A stretch of 64,000 nucleotides of DNA from positions 1 through 64,000 of IMG/VR virus record IMGVR_UViG_3300017743_000004; one strand, 5' to 3'. The translations under genes were made by a program, and so were the position numbers. The notes beneath the pieces were generated by a model, which saw only the letters and a list, made by a program, of their open reading frames with translations, did no database searches and was not told the DNA's origin. The DNA comes from a virus. Positions 34,127-43,300 of this stretch are shown piece after piece (the first letter of the stretch is position 1; every line of letters begins with the position of its first letter).

Positions 34127-35254
34127 ATGGCTGATAAGCAATTATTAAAAGAGGCCATTGCAGAAGCTAAAACCATTAAAGAAGTTGCTATTGCAAACGC
34201 AAAAGCTGCTCTTGAAGAAACCTTCTCTCCAGTGCTAAAAGAAAAATTAGCAGCTATGATGGAAGAAGATGAAAAAATGGAAGAGGCTGATACAATGGAA
34301 GAAGCTAAAAACGAAATGGAAGAAGATGAAAAAATGGATGAAACTTATTCCTACCAAGAAGAAGGTATGGATCAGAATGAAAACATGGATGAAGCTTCTT
34401 TAGAGGAGTTATTAGCTGAACTCGAAGAAGGTGAAGACACGAACGAGGAAGATAAAGTGAACGAGGCTGAATTGGATGAAGCTGAAGGCGATATGGACCT
34501 CGAAGAAATGTCTGAAGACGAATTAAAATCATTCGTCGAAGAAGTTATTGAAGATATGGTTCAAGCTGGTGAATTAGAAGCCGGTGGTGATCCTGTTGAA
34601 ATGTCTGATGAAGAAGAAGAAGAGGAAGGTAAAGAGGAAATGGAAATGGATTCTATGGAAGAAGTTAACATTGACGAATTACTTTCAGAAGAAGACGTAA
34701 ACGAGTTTGATCTTGCAGGCGCAGAAATGATTGCTCCTGAACTTATCGGTGGCGTCATTGCCGCACTTGGAGCACTTGGATTAGGTGCAGCGATCGATAA
34801 AGAGGAACTTAAGAAAATGTCATCTGACAAGCTTAAGGCTCTTGCTGCAAAACTCGGTGTAGGTAAGAAGAACGAGGAAGTCGAAGAAGGAGACATAGAG
34901 GAAATGAAGGAAGAGTTAGATGAGTTAAAAGGTGAACTTTCCGAAGTTAACTTACTCAATGCTAAACTTCTTTACACCAACAAGCTCTTCCGTTCTAGAA
35001 GCTTAACAGAATCACAAAAAGTAAAAGTTTTATCAACATTTGATAAAGCTACTTCGGTAAAAGAAGTTAAATTAGTATTTGAGACACTCTCAGACTCATT
35101 AACTACTTCCCAGGTTGTAAAAGAAAATAAAGGTTCCGCATCTAGACCCACAGGTGGGGCTAGTAAAAATCCTCAACCGATCTTAGAATCTAACGATCAG
35201 GTTAGGAGATGGCAAAAATTAGCCGGTATTACTACCGATAAATCCTATACATAA
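34127..35254 (+). CDS. 22: Prohead scaffolding core protein (gp22-like)
   Basis: The protein is 375 aa and extremely acidic from about residue 45 to 195 (runs of Glu, Asp and Met), with helical N- and C-terminal segments (EAIAEAKTIKEVAIANAKAAL, EEMKEELDELKGELSEVNLLN, LFRSRSLTESQKVKVLSTFDK). The C-terminal helix pattern and the position immediately upstream of the capsid gene are those of T4 gp22. Multiple Glu-containing sites would allow it to be degraded to peptides by gp21. Its codons shift to G/C-ending forms like the capsid gene, suggesting high expression. Confidence 0.85.
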   Translation: MADKQLLKEAIAEAKTIKEVAIANAKAALEETFSPVLKEKLAAMMEEDEKMEEADTMEEAKNEMEEDEKMDETYSYQEEGMDQNENMDEASLEELLAELEEGEDTNEEDKVNEAELDEAEGDMDLEEMSEDELKSFVEEVIEDMVQAGELEAGGDPVEMSDEEEEEEGKEEMEMDSMEEVNIDELLSEEDVNEFDLAGAEMIAPELIGGVIAALGALGLGAAIDKEELKKMSSDKLKALAAKLGVGKKNEEVEEGDIEEMKEELDELKGELSEVNLLNAKLLYTNKLFRSRSLTESQKVKVLSTFDKATSVKEVKLVFETLSDSLTTSQVVKENKGSASRPTGGASKNPQPILESNDQVRRWQKLAGITTDKSYT

Positions 35255-35256
35255 AA

Positions 35257-36924
35257 ATGGAATTAGTAAACAACTTAGTCAACGAATCCGCAGAGTCGTT
35301 TAGAAACATGCAAAGCGACGCTGCAAGATTAGCTGGTAAGTGGGAAAAGACAGGTTTACTTGAGGGCTTAGATAATGAGCTTGAAAAGAACAACATGTCA
35401 CTTATCCTCGAAAACCAAGCTAAGCAATTATTGAACGAAAGTTCATTAACAGGTACTGGTGGTACCTTCGCAGCAGGAACTGGTGAGCAGTATGCCTCTG
35501 TAGTCTTACCTATGGTAAGAAAGATTTTTGGACAGGTAGCTGCCCAAGAATTCGTATCTGTTCAACCAATGAATTTACCTTCAGGTCTGGTATTCTTCTT
35601 AGATTTCCAATATGGAACTAGTAAGACTCCTTTCTCAGCTGGTGATTCGCTTTATGGAAACACTGGTTCCGACCAGTTCCCATTCTCAACTGCTGAATCT
35701 AATCTGAATCAAGCAAACACTGGTGGATTATATGGTGCAGGTAAGTTCTCTTACTCTACAAATAATCATACTGCTTCTACTGGTATTACTTCTGCCTCAG
35801 CAACTTTTGCAGATGTTAATTTTGACTCCAGATTATCTTCATCAATTGTAAATGGAGATATTGTTAAATTAACTGTTGGAACTGCTAGAACTACTTTAGC
35901 GGATTTAGATAAAGAAGCTGTAAGAAGCTTTATTATCTCCTCAGGTTCTAATGTTACCTCAGATAATATCCTTCCTGCTTTTACAAAGTATGATGAAGGT
36001 GCTAATACTGTAACTTTCTTTACTACTGGATCGGATATTACAATCCACCAAACTAGTTCATATGTAGTAGAATACAGTAAGCAAACCAAAGATAACGCAA
36101 GAGGTGATTTCGAAGCAGGTGCTGCATTTGCTGTACCTAATGCTCAGTCTGCTGCTAATATCTCAATCCCAGAAATTAATATCGGAATGAGATCATTAGG
36201 TATTATTGCTAAGACTAAAAAGCTGAAGGCAGTATTCACTCCTGAACTCGCTCAGGACTTGAACGCTTACCAAGCTTTAGATGCCGAAGCTGAAGTTACC
36301 AACATCATGTCTGAGTACATTTCCTTAGAAATTGACTTGGAAATTCTTGATATGTTGATGGCTGATGCTTTAACAACTGAGTTCTGGTCTGCTAAGAACA
36401 ACAGAGTAATTAATGATGCCAAGACTGCTTTCGAAGCTGAAGGAACAAACGGATTCTACAACACACAGGGTCAGTGGTTCCAAACATTAGGTACCAAGCT
36501 TCAGAAGGTATCTAACAAGATCCACCAATTAACTTTAAGAGGTGGTGCCAACTTCATGGTAATCTCTCCAACTGTAGCTACTGTTATTGAGTCAATCCCA
36601 GGATTCGCCTCAAACTCTGATGGTGATGCTGCTAACATGGAGTACGCGTTTGGTGTACAAAAGGCAGGTACTTTGAACAGCCGCTACACTGTGTACAAGA
36701 ACCCTTACATGAATGAAAATACCATTCTGATGGGTTACAGAGGTACTCAGTTCTTAGAGGCAGGTGCTGTATTCGCTCCTTATGTACCGTTGATCCAAAC
36801 TCCATTAGTATACGATCCTGACACGTTCGTACCTAGAAAAGGTCTCTTAACACGCTACGCTAAGAAGATGTTAAGACCAGAATTCTACGGTAAGGTCTTC
36901 GTGAATGGATTGAACACTCTCTAA
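35257..36924 (+). CDS. 23: Major capsid protein (gp23-like)
   Basis: The protein is 555 aa. The N-terminal delta region ends at QAKQLLNE61, a matching (L/I)xE site for gp21, followed by SSLTGTGGTFAAGTGEQYA and VVLPMVRKIFGQVAAQEFVSVQP, the family's N-arm. RGGANFMVISPTVATVIESI and the C-terminal KKMLRPEFYGKVFVNGLN are typical of gp23. It forms the icosahedral shell hexamers. Codon usage is richer in C-ending codons than in neighbouring genes, in keeping with very high expression, and a strong terminator follows. Confidence 0.95.
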   Translation: MELVNNLVNESAESFRNMQSDAARLAGKWEKTGLLEGLDNELEKNNMSLILENQAKQLLNESSLTGTGGTFAAGTGEQYASVVLPMVRKIFGQVAAQEFVSVQPMNLPSGLVFFLDFQYGTSKTPFSAGDSLYGNTGSDQFPFSTAESNLNQANTGGLYGAGKFSYSTNNHTASTGITSASATFADVNFDSRLSSSIVNGDIVKLTVGTARTTLADLDKEAVRSFIISSGSNVTSDNILPAFTKYDEGANTVTFFTTGSDITIHQTSSYVVEYSKQTKDNARGDFEAGAAFAVPNAQSAANISIPEINIGMRSLGIIAKTKKLKAVFTPELAQDLNAYQALDAEAEVTNIMSEYISLEIDLEILDMLMADALTTEFWSAKNNRVINDAKTAFEAEGTNGFYNTQGQWFQTLGTKLQKVSNKIHQLTLRGGANFMVISPTVATVIESIPGFASNSDGDAANMEYAFGVQKAGTLNSRYTVYKNPYMNENTILMGYRGTQFLEAGAVFAPYVPLIQTPLVYDPDTFVPRKGLLTRYAKKMLRPEFYGKVFVNGLNTL

Positions 36925-36948
36925 TAGAGTATTTGATCAGTAAAATCA

Positions 36949-36975
36949 AGAGCCGCTTTTTGCGGCTCTTTTTTT
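36949..36975 (+). terminator. Strong intrinsic terminator after the capsid gene
   Basis: AGAGCCGC (36949-36956) pairs with GCGGCTCT (36962-36969) around TTTTT and runs into a T-tract. It ends the head transcription unit. Confidence 0.9.
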
Positions 36976-36994
36976 ATCTCCTATAGGTAACTAA

Positions 36995-37002
36995 TATGTA
37001 TA
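36995..37002 (+). promoter_or_regulatory. TATGTATA promoter-like element
   Basis: TATGTATA, 23 nt before ATG 37026 and just past the capsid terminator. The same octamer is found before the FAD oxidoreductase gene and before the 63310 gene. Confidence 0.35.
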
Positions 37003-37025
37003 GGTGAATAAGTAAATGTAAAAAA

Positions 37026-37937
37026 ATGTTGCAAACACCATCTCAATTAACGGTTCCGAGTTATTTAATGAACTTCCCGTTTTCGCTATCTACAGATCAT
37101 CCTAATAATGTTTGGATGAAAGAAATGAGTCCCGAGGACTTACAAATAAACCAATCTAGAGCGTATCGCCAATTTTTAGAATTATATAATTTTTTAGCAG
37201 GTGGTTCTTTAGTTTATCTATTACCGACTGAAGATAACTTCCAGGATTTAGTTTATACAGCTAATCTAGGAATTTATCTACCTCATTTAAAAGATAATAA
37301 TATTTTATTATCAAACTTTACTTCAATCCCTCGTCAAGGGGAAGAGTTAATTGGAGAAAAGTTTTTACAACAAATGGGTTATAATACTTTTATCACCCCT
37401 ACAAAATGGGAAGGTGAAGCCGATTTAAAATATTTGTACGATAATGTTTATATAGGGGGATATGGAATCCGTTCACAAAAAGAAACTTATGAGTGGATGG
37501 AAAAAGAATTTGATATGAACATTATTAAGGTTGAAATGGTAGATGAATATTTGTATCATTTGGACTGTAGTATTTTCCCGTTATCTAACGATAAAACTAT
37601 GGTTTGTACGTCGTTGTATAACGATGAGGAAATAGCGCATATAGAACAATATACTGAGATAATCCCCGTATCTGAAGATGATGCAATGGGGGGTATTACA
37701 AATTCCGTAAGAATGGGTAATACTATTTTATGTGCCTCAAACATTGTAGAGTTAAAACGTACAGATGAGAATTACGATCACGAAAAAAATAAACTTGCTA
37801 CTTTAGAAAAAATATGTGCCCATGAGGGAATGGAGCCCGTTATATTTAATTTATCAGAATACATGAAATCAGGAGCAATGCTCTCATGTATGGTTATGCA
37901 TCTAAATTACGTTGATCAAGTAAAATCTCTTCTATAA
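37026..37937 (+). CDS. Amidinohydrolase/amidinotransferase family protein (DDAH-like)
   Basis: The 303-aa protein has the guanidino-modifying (pentein) signatures: NFQDLVYTANLGIYL (Asp74, Asn80), WEGEADLKYL (residues 128-137), YLYHLDCSIFPL with catalytic His178, and GAMLSCMVMHLNY with catalytic Cys288. The set fits dimethylarginine dimethylaminohydrolase, arginine deiminase or amidinotransferase-type enzymes. It would act on arginine or a methylated or otherwise substituted guanidine. It is followed after one base by the PS decarboxylase gene. It is rare in phages, and a host-metabolism role is inferred. Confidence 0.75.
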   Translation: MLQTPSQLTVPSYLMNFPFSLSTDHPNNVWMKEMSPEDLQINQSRAYRQFLELYNFLAGGSLVYLLPTEDNFQDLVYTANLGIYLPHLKDNNILLSNFTSIPRQGEELIGEKFLQQMGYNTFITPTKWEGEADLKYLYDNVYIGGYGIRSQKETYEWMEKEFDMNIIKVEMVDEYLYHLDCSIFPLSNDKTMVCTSLYNDEEIAHIEQYTEIIPVSEDDAMGGITNSVRMGNTILCASNIVELKRTDENYDHEKNKLATLEKICAHEGMEPVIFNLSEYMKSGAMLSCMVMHLNYVDQVKSLL

Positions 37938-37938
37938 A

Positions 37939-38694
37939 ATGGCAAAAGCTTTACAAGAGTGGTTGGATACAGATGTTAAAAATCTAAAGAAAAAACCAAT
38001 TAAGGATCTATCAAGTATATTCTTCTTTAGAGACCCTATTAGACCACAACTTATAGACCCAGATAGATTCTATTCCCCAGCAGATGGAACTATTCTATAC
38101 CAAAAAATAGTAGATTATCCAAACGAACCTATTGTAGAGATTAAGGGAGTAGATTATACATTACAGGATGTTCTACAAGATCCTGACTATAACCAACCAG
38201 CATTAGTTATAGGAATTTTTATGTCATTTTATGATGTTCATGTAAATAGAATTCCTTATGGAGGTGTTTTAACTTACCAAGCTTTAGATGCAATCGAGAG
38301 TTATAATAAACCTATGTTGGCTGTAGAACATGATATTCTAAGTAGGACGATCAATCCTAACAATATGGGTTATTTAACTAACAACGAGAGAATGTGGAAT
38401 AAAATATATTCACCTTCCATAGATTACACATATTATTTAGTTCAAATTGCGGATGAAGATGTAAATGTGATTTCACATTTTACGAATGATCAAAATGAAA
38501 TTTTTGCACAAAACGAAAGGTTTTCTTTTATTAGATGGGGTTCTCAGGTTGATTTAGTTTTACCACTTGATGAAAGGTTTGACTTTCAAACGTTACAAAA
38601 CGTAACAGACCACGTTGAAGCTGGAGTAGATCCATTAGTAGAAATTAAACCAACAGAACATGAGCTCAAATCACCATACCGATCCTATTTTTAA
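37939..38694 (+). CDS. psd: Phosphatidylserine decarboxylase proenzyme
   Basis: The protein is 251 aa. YSPADGTI (residues 45-52, with Asp49), FMSFYDVHVNRIPYGG (residues 94-109), and the C-terminal RWGSQVDLVLP, whose Gly201-Ser202 bond is where self-cleavage would create the pyruvoyl cofactor. All are hallmark PSD motifs. The substitution of W-G-S for the L-G-S-T or F-G-S core keeps the critical Ser. It converts phosphatidylserine to phosphatidylethanolamine at the membrane. No PS synthase is visible in the window. It overlaps the PhoH gene by 35 nt. Confidence 0.8.
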   Translation: MAKALQEWLDTDVKNLKKKPIKDLSSIFFFRDPIRPQLIDPDRFYSPADGTILYQKIVDYPNEPIVEIKGVDYTLQDVLQDPDYNQPALVIGIFMSFYDVHVNRIPYGGVLTYQALDAIESYNKPMLAVEHDILSRTINPNNMGYLTNNERMWNKIYSPSIDYTYYLVQIADEDVNVISHFTNDQNEIFAQNERFSFIRWGSQVDLVLPLDERFDFQTLQNVTDHVEAGVDPLVEIKPTEHELKSPYRSYF

Positions 38695-39346
38695 CGAGAA
38701 AAAAAGACCTAAAAATCCTATTAAGTTTAATTTATCTTTAAATAGCGAGCAAAAAGAAGCAAAAAAGCATATTATAGAAAATCCTGTTACAATTCTAAGA
38801 GGAGCAGCAGGTTCAGGTAAAACTTTAGTGGCGTGTCAAGCTGCTTTAGATATGTTATTTACTAAACAGGTCGAAAGAATTATAATTACTCGCCCTACTG
38901 TCTCAAAAGAAGAAATAGGATTCCTCCCAGGGGATATTAAAGAAAAAATGGATCCCTGGTTAGCACCTGTCCATCAAAATCTATTTAAACTTTATAATAA
39001 AGATAAAGTAATGAAAGAAATAGATGAAGGTAGGATTGAAATCATCCCATTTGCATTTATGCGAGGTATTACATTTACAGAAAGTTTTGTAATTGTAGAT
39101 GAAGCCCAAAACGTAACTCATAACCAAATGGAAATGGTTATAGGACGTTTAGGAAGAAATTCAAAAATGGTAATTTGTGGTGATGTTTCTCAAATTGATT
39201 TACGTTATAAAAAGGAATCAGGGTTTGCTTTTTTACCAAATATTGAAGCACAAGTTGAAGGCTTTAAGTTAATAACTTTAAGACATAACCATAGACATGA
39301 TATAGTTCAGCCAATTTTAGATATTTATTCTAATTATAGAGATTAA
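38660..39346 (+). CDS. phoH: PhoH-like P-loop ATPase
   Basis: The protein is 228 aa. Walker A is RGAAGSGKTLVACQAALD near residue 48. ITRPTVSKEEIGFLPGDIKEKM, Walker B FVIVDEAQNVTHNQ and GDVSQIDL follow, all diagnostic of PhoH. PhoH is widespread in marine phages. Its biochemical role is still unclear, with RNA helicase or ribonuclease partner proposals. The upstream overlap with PSD suggests a shared transcript. Confidence 0.9.
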   Translation: MSSNHHTDPIFNEKKRPKNPIKFNLSLNSEQKEAKKHIIENPVTILRGAAGSGKTLVACQAALDMLFTKQVERIIITRPTVSKEEIGFLPGDIKEKMDPWLAPVHQNLFKLYNKDKVMKEIDEGRIEIIPFAFMRGITFTESFVIVDEAQNVTHNQMEMVIGRLGRNSKMVICGDVSQIDLRYKKESGFAFLPNIEAQVEGFKLITLRHNHRHDIVQPILDIYSNYRD

Positions 39347-39354
39347 TATTTATC
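39347..39354 (+). promoter_or_regulatory. Late-promoter-like octamer (TATTTATC)
   Basis: TATTTATC, with only 3 nt before the ATG at 39358. It is the least canonical of the fifteen copies. Confidence 0.4.
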
Positions 39355-39357
39355 ATC

Positions 39358-39645
39358 ATGGCCGAAACAGTTATATTTAAGTGGGATACAGCTAATTTTA
39401 CTTGGGATAACAATCCATATACATGGGACGAAGTAGAATTAGTAAAAGAGTTAGCAGGAGGAGGAAGTAGTTATCAAGAAATTTTTAAAGATGAAGAAAA
39501 AAAGAAAAAATTCATCAAATTGTTATGCAAGGTCCAAGGTAAAGAATATAAAGAAACTCACGAAGTAAAAAAGGTTAAAGTAAAAGCAAAAGATGTTAAA
39601 CTTGTAATTAAAGAAGTTTTAAACATCGATATAAAAGTAAAATAA
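39358..39645 (+). CDS. Small protein with tandem Trp-Asp repeats
   Basis: The protein is 95 aa. Its first 30 residues contain three W-D units (FKWDTANFTWDNNPYTWDEV) at 8- to 9-residue spacing, a pattern seen in small virion-associated phage proteins of unknown role. The rest is Lys-rich and amphipathic. It follows the head genes and begins the next late unit. Confidence 0.5.
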   Translation: MAETVIFKWDTANFTWDNNPYTWDEVELVKELAGGGSSYQEIFKDEEKKKKFIKLLCKVQGKEYKETHEVKKVKVKAKDVKLVIKEVLNIDIKVK

Positions 39646-39906
39646 ATGAACGATATTTTATTAGAAGCATTAGGAGGATTAGGAGCTGTTGTTACTGCCT
39701 TTCTTTATACAAAGTGGCAAACTAATTTGAACCATAAAGAAATTGAGGAAATCAAGGATAAAATGGAAGAAAATGAAAAAAGTGATGCTGCCCGTGACAC
39801 TAAAATTGCTATATTAGAGACTCAAAGTAGTACTATTGTATCAAGATTAGAAAAAATGGAAGATACCCTTCAAAAAATATTTGAAAAAATCAATAATATA
39901 AGATAA
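39646..39906 (+). CDS. Small TM plus coiled-coil protein, holin-like candidate
   Basis: This 86-aa protein has one N-terminal hydrophobic helix (LLEALGGLGAVVTAFLYTKWQ) and a long coiled coil (HKEIEEIKDKMEENEKSDAA ... LEKMEDTLQKIFEKI). The arrangement resembles XhlA/BhlA-type lysis accessory proteins, but tail or head assembly roles are equally possible. It starts on the base after the previous stop. Confidence 0.45.
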   Translation: MNDILLEALGGLGAVVTAFLYTKWQTNLNHKEIEEIKDKMEENEKSDAARDTKIAILETQSSTIVSRLEKMEDTLQKIFEKINNIR

Positions 39907-39908
39907 TT

Positions 39909-40475
39909 ATGTATACACTTTTTACAGATAAAACAGAGGTATTTGAATGTGATTTACAATTAGAGGGAGCTTCTCTTAAAAAATCCTTCGCTCGACTCCT
40001 TATTGAATCCCCAGACATTAGCTTAGTATTTAACGGTGAAATTTCCTCATCTGGGAAATGTAAAATTCCTGTTAAAAAACTAAAGGGGCTATTAGATGAG
40101 AATGTAAAAGGTAAAATCAAATTAGAGGTAGTAGCAGAAGATACTTATTTTACTCCTTGGAGTGATGATTTTAAAATCGATGCTTCTAAAAAATTAACTG
40201 TAGAAGTTAAATCCCAATCCCCTTCAAAACCTATTTTGGAGGCAAAACCAAAAGTATCTGTAAAAGCTTCTACACCTAAGGTTGCCAAACCAAAAGAAAG
40301 AAACCATATTCACATACTAACTGAGGCGTTCAAGAAAAAAGATATTACCATTAAAAATATTTTAGAGAACAAAGAGTTAGTAAACAAAGTATTAGATGCG
40401 TATATTAAAAAGTTTAAAGTCGACCCTAAACAAAAAACACCAATTTTAGAAGGTATCGTAAATAAACTTTATTAA
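39909..40475 (+). CDS. Hypothetical structural-region protein
   Basis: The protein is 188 aa. The N-terminal 95 residues form a beta-rich domain (TLFTDKTEVFECDLQLEGA, SLVFNGEISSSGKCKIPVKKL). A Pro/Lys linker (PSKPILEAKPKVSVKASTPK) and a C-terminal helical part (IHILTEAFKKKDITIKNI, LVNKVLDAYIKKFKV) follow. I have seen the C-terminal helical block near fibre genes of similar phages, without a name. Position before the big fibre suggests a structural or assembly role. Confidence 0.5.
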   Translation: MYTLFTDKTEVFECDLQLEGASLKKSFARLLIESPDISLVFNGEISSSGKCKIPVKKLKGLLDENVKGKIKLEVVAEDTYFTPWSDDFKIDASKKLTVEVKSQSPSKPILEAKPKVSVKASTPKVAKPKERNHIHILTEAFKKKDITIKNILENKELVNKVLDAYIKKFKVDPKQKTPILEGIVNKLY

Positions 40476-40488
40476 AATAGAATAAGTT

Positions 40489-43281
40489 ATGGCGTTACCT
40501 GATTTTACGGGACAAAATATACAAGATACCTACCAAAGAGTAGTTCAAACTGATGGGTCCCTCTTGTACAATGGTACAGGTAGTATTTTAAATACCCTCC
40601 CTGTAACAGCATCTCACGCTATTTCAGCCTCATATGCTGTTTCTGCATCTCACGAAATTATAAAAGAGGTAAGTTCCTCATTTGCTGATACTGCTTCATT
40701 TGTTAATCCTTTAAATCAGGATGTTACTATTACAGGTTCAGGTGATTTAATTTTAAATGCAGGCAGTGATATTATAGGTCCTTCTACTTTTAGAATTTAC
40801 TCTGATTTTTCTAATAGAGGTAGAATTGATTTATTTTCCACAACAGGAGTTGGTGCAGCAAATGTAAAACTATACGGAGGTACATCTACATTAGAATTAC
40901 AACACGATAGTGGAGTTGAAATTATAGGCTCCACTAAAATACAAGGCTTAGGTACAACAGACGCAACCACTGCTTTAAGAGTAGAAGACGCAAATGCTTC
41001 TGCTTCTTTTATAGTAAGAGATGATGGTAACGTAGGTATAGGTACAACTTCTCCTGTAGGAATACTTCATGCTTATTCAACCTCTGCACCTGTTATAGAA
41101 AGCCCTTCTAATGCAGCTATAATAATTAGAAGAAATGATAATACAAACTATTCATCACTTCTTAAATACCATTCAGGTAATTCAGAAAAGTTTGTAGCAG
41201 GGTTGTCTGATGCAGGGGATTTTACAAACTCTACAGGTGAGGAATATTTTATCGGTACAACCAAAACAAATCCTTTATTAGTATTAAAGAACGATGGTAA
41301 ATTAGGTATAGGTACAACATCACCATCATATAAATTAGATGTAAGTGGTAGCGGTAATTTTACAGATGGATTAGACATAACAGGCTCTCTTAATGTAACA
41401 GCAGGTAACGTAGGTATAGGAACTAATGTACCTTCCTCAAGACTCCAAGTTAAAGGTTCAGGTACAACATCCTCAACTACAGCTTTAAGAGTAGAAAATG
41501 CAAATTCATCTGCTTCTTTAGTTATAACAGATGATAGTTTAATTCAAGTAGATAATCCACCTTTTACAACTTCAACAGCAGCTGATTTTGAAGGTATACT
41601 TTTAAGTAATACTGCTGAAATTAGGAGTAATAGCAATGCTTCGGGTAGAGTAGCTGGGTTTAGATTATTTAACCCTAGTACTTCAACTGGTCAATTAGAA
41701 TTATATAGAGCAGGAGTAGTAACTACCCAATTAACATCAGGTGACCAAACTTCTAATAACTATTCTTTTGTAACCTATGGTAACTTTGGATTGGGTACTT
41801 CAACACCTGATAAAGGTAAGTTAGTAATATCAAGTAATTCAATTAGAACTGTCGCAGAATCTATACTGTATGTAACAGGTAGTACTTCAGATAGTTACGA
41901 TTTAGCAAGATTTGTATCCGATGATACTGCTAGAGTAGTTATTACTAATAGTGGAAGTGTAGGTATAGGTACAACATCACCCACCGAAAAACTAACCATA
42001 GAAGGTAACATATCAGCATCAGGAGATTTAGCAATTCAAGGATTTCCAAGTGTATCCGCATCCTTGGCATCATCAGGAGGTGGAGGTGGTGGTTCTCAAA
42101 CCCTACAACAAGTATTAGATACAGGTAATACCGCAGCATCTGATATGACCCTTAACGGGGAATTAAATGTAAACGGAATCCAATTCACCACCTCTAGCAA
42201 TGAACAATCTCTTGGTATAGGTAATAATGTATTAAGTAATAATACAGGAACTGATGTTACTGCTATCGGAAGAATAGCAGGTCAAAACAATTCAGGCTCT
42301 AATTGTGTTATGATTGGGGAAAGTGCTGGTTCAAATAATAGCGGTAGTTCTACTGTTATGATTGGAGAACTTGCAGGTTCATTAAACAAAGGTAATGATT
42401 GTGTACTTATAGGTTACACAGCAGGTGCTAATAACTTTGGTAATCAACAAGTCTTTATAGGATTTAATGCAGGTAAAAACCAATATTCTGGATCAGTAAG
42501 TGGTGTTGATGCTACTAATAATGTAAGTATAGGATTTAGAGCAGGAGAATTTAGTTCTGGGAGTAATGTCTTGGTAGGTGCTGACACTGGTAGAAATAAT
42601 CAAGGAACTAATAATGCATTTATAGGATCAGGAAACGCCGCAGGAGGAGCTAACACAGGAGATGGAAATATTGGAATTGGTGCAAATGCTCTTTCCACAA
42701 ACCAGGGGGATCATAATATAGCATTTGGTAGAGATGCATTAAAAGTTAATGAAAGAGATTATAGTGTAGCAATAGGTCATAGTACCCTTAAAAATCAAAC
42801 AACTGGTCAATATAATATTGCTATAGGAAGGGATGCCGGTGCTAATGGTGCTGCGGCTCTTACGGGGCAACAAAATATTTTTATTGGATATGATGTTACT
42901 TATGGAAATTCATCAGGTGGTTTACTAGGGGCAATTGGTATAGGGAATTCTATTGATTTAACTCAATCTTATTCCATTGTATTAGGTAGACCAACTTATA
43001 CTTATATGAAAGTAGGAATAGGAACTTCTACACCTACTGCTAGACTTCATGTAAAAAGTGGATTTACAACTAGCGCCCAAATGGCTTTCCTTGTTGAAGA
43101 TTCAAATGGAACTGATTTATTCAAAGTAACATCTGATGGTAGAATAGGTATACCCATTTCAGTAACACCATCAGGTACCTCAGATTCACAAGGAAGTCAA
43201 GGTGATATATCTTATGATGATGATTATTTTTATGTAAAAACTTCTGCTGGTTGGAAAAGAGCAGCATTATCAACTTTCTAA
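40489..43281 (+). CDS. Large trimeric tail-fibre/adhesin-like protein
   Basis: This is a 930-aa protein. GNVGIGTTSP-type units recur (for example near 41029, 41305, 41410 and 41960), interspersed with beta-rich linkers. From about residue 580 there is a series of YadA-head-like units (MIGESAGSNNSGS, MIGELAGSLNKGN, LIGYTAGANNFGN, FIGFNAGKNQ). These are hallmarks of trimeric beta-helical fibres. The C-terminus (QGDISYDDDYFYVKTSAGWKR) is a short capping domain without an S74 chaperone. It probably binds the host surface. Confidence 0.8.
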   Translation: MALPDFTGQNIQDTYQRVVQTDGSLLYNGTGSILNTLPVTASHAISASYAVSASHEIIKEVSSSFADTASFVNPLNQDVTITGSGDLILNAGSDIIGPSTFRIYSDFSNRGRIDLFSTTGVGAANVKLYGGTSTLELQHDSGVEIIGSTKIQGLGTTDATTALRVEDANASASFIVRDDGNVGIGTTSPVGILHAYSTSAPVIESPSNAAIIIRRNDNTNYSSLLKYHSGNSEKFVAGLSDAGDFTNSTGEEYFIGTTKTNPLLVLKNDGKLGIGTTSPSYKLDVSGSGNFTDGLDITGSLNVTAGNVGIGTNVPSSRLQVKGSGTTSSTTALRVENANSSASLVITDDSLIQVDNPPFTTSTAADFEGILLSNTAEIRSNSNASGRVAGFRLFNPSTSTGQLELYRAGVVTTQLTSGDQTSNNYSFVTYGNFGLGTSTPDKGKLVISSNSIRTVAESILYVTGSTSDSYDLARFVSDDTARVVITNSGSVGIGTTSPTEKLTIEGNISASGDLAIQGFPSVSASLASSGGGGGGSQTLQQVLDTGNTAASDMTLNGELNVNGIQFTTSSNEQSLGIGNNVLSNNTGTDVTAIGRIAGQNNSGSNCVMIGESAGSNNSGSSTVMIGELAGSLNKGNDCVLIGYTAGANNFGNQQVFIGFNAGKNQYSGSVSGVDATNNVSIGFRAGEFSSGSNVLVGADTGRNNQGTNNAFIGSGNAAGGANTGDGNIGIGANALSTNQGDHNIAFGRDALKVNERDYSVAIGHSTLKNQTTGQYNIAIGRDAGANGAAALTGQQNIFIGYDVTYGNSSGGLLGAIGIGNSIDLTQSYSIVLGRPTYTYMKVGIGTSTPTARLHVKSGFTTSAQMAFLVEDSNGTDLFKVTSDGRIGIPISVTPSGTSDSQGSQGDISYDDDYFYVKTSAGWKRAALSTF

Positions 43282-43300
43282 TAATAAAAACAAAAAACAA

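Noticed and set aside
34305-34959. Minus-strand ORFs across the scaffold gene
   Set aside because: They are Ser- or Leu-rich reverse reads of the acidic scaffold coding sequence.
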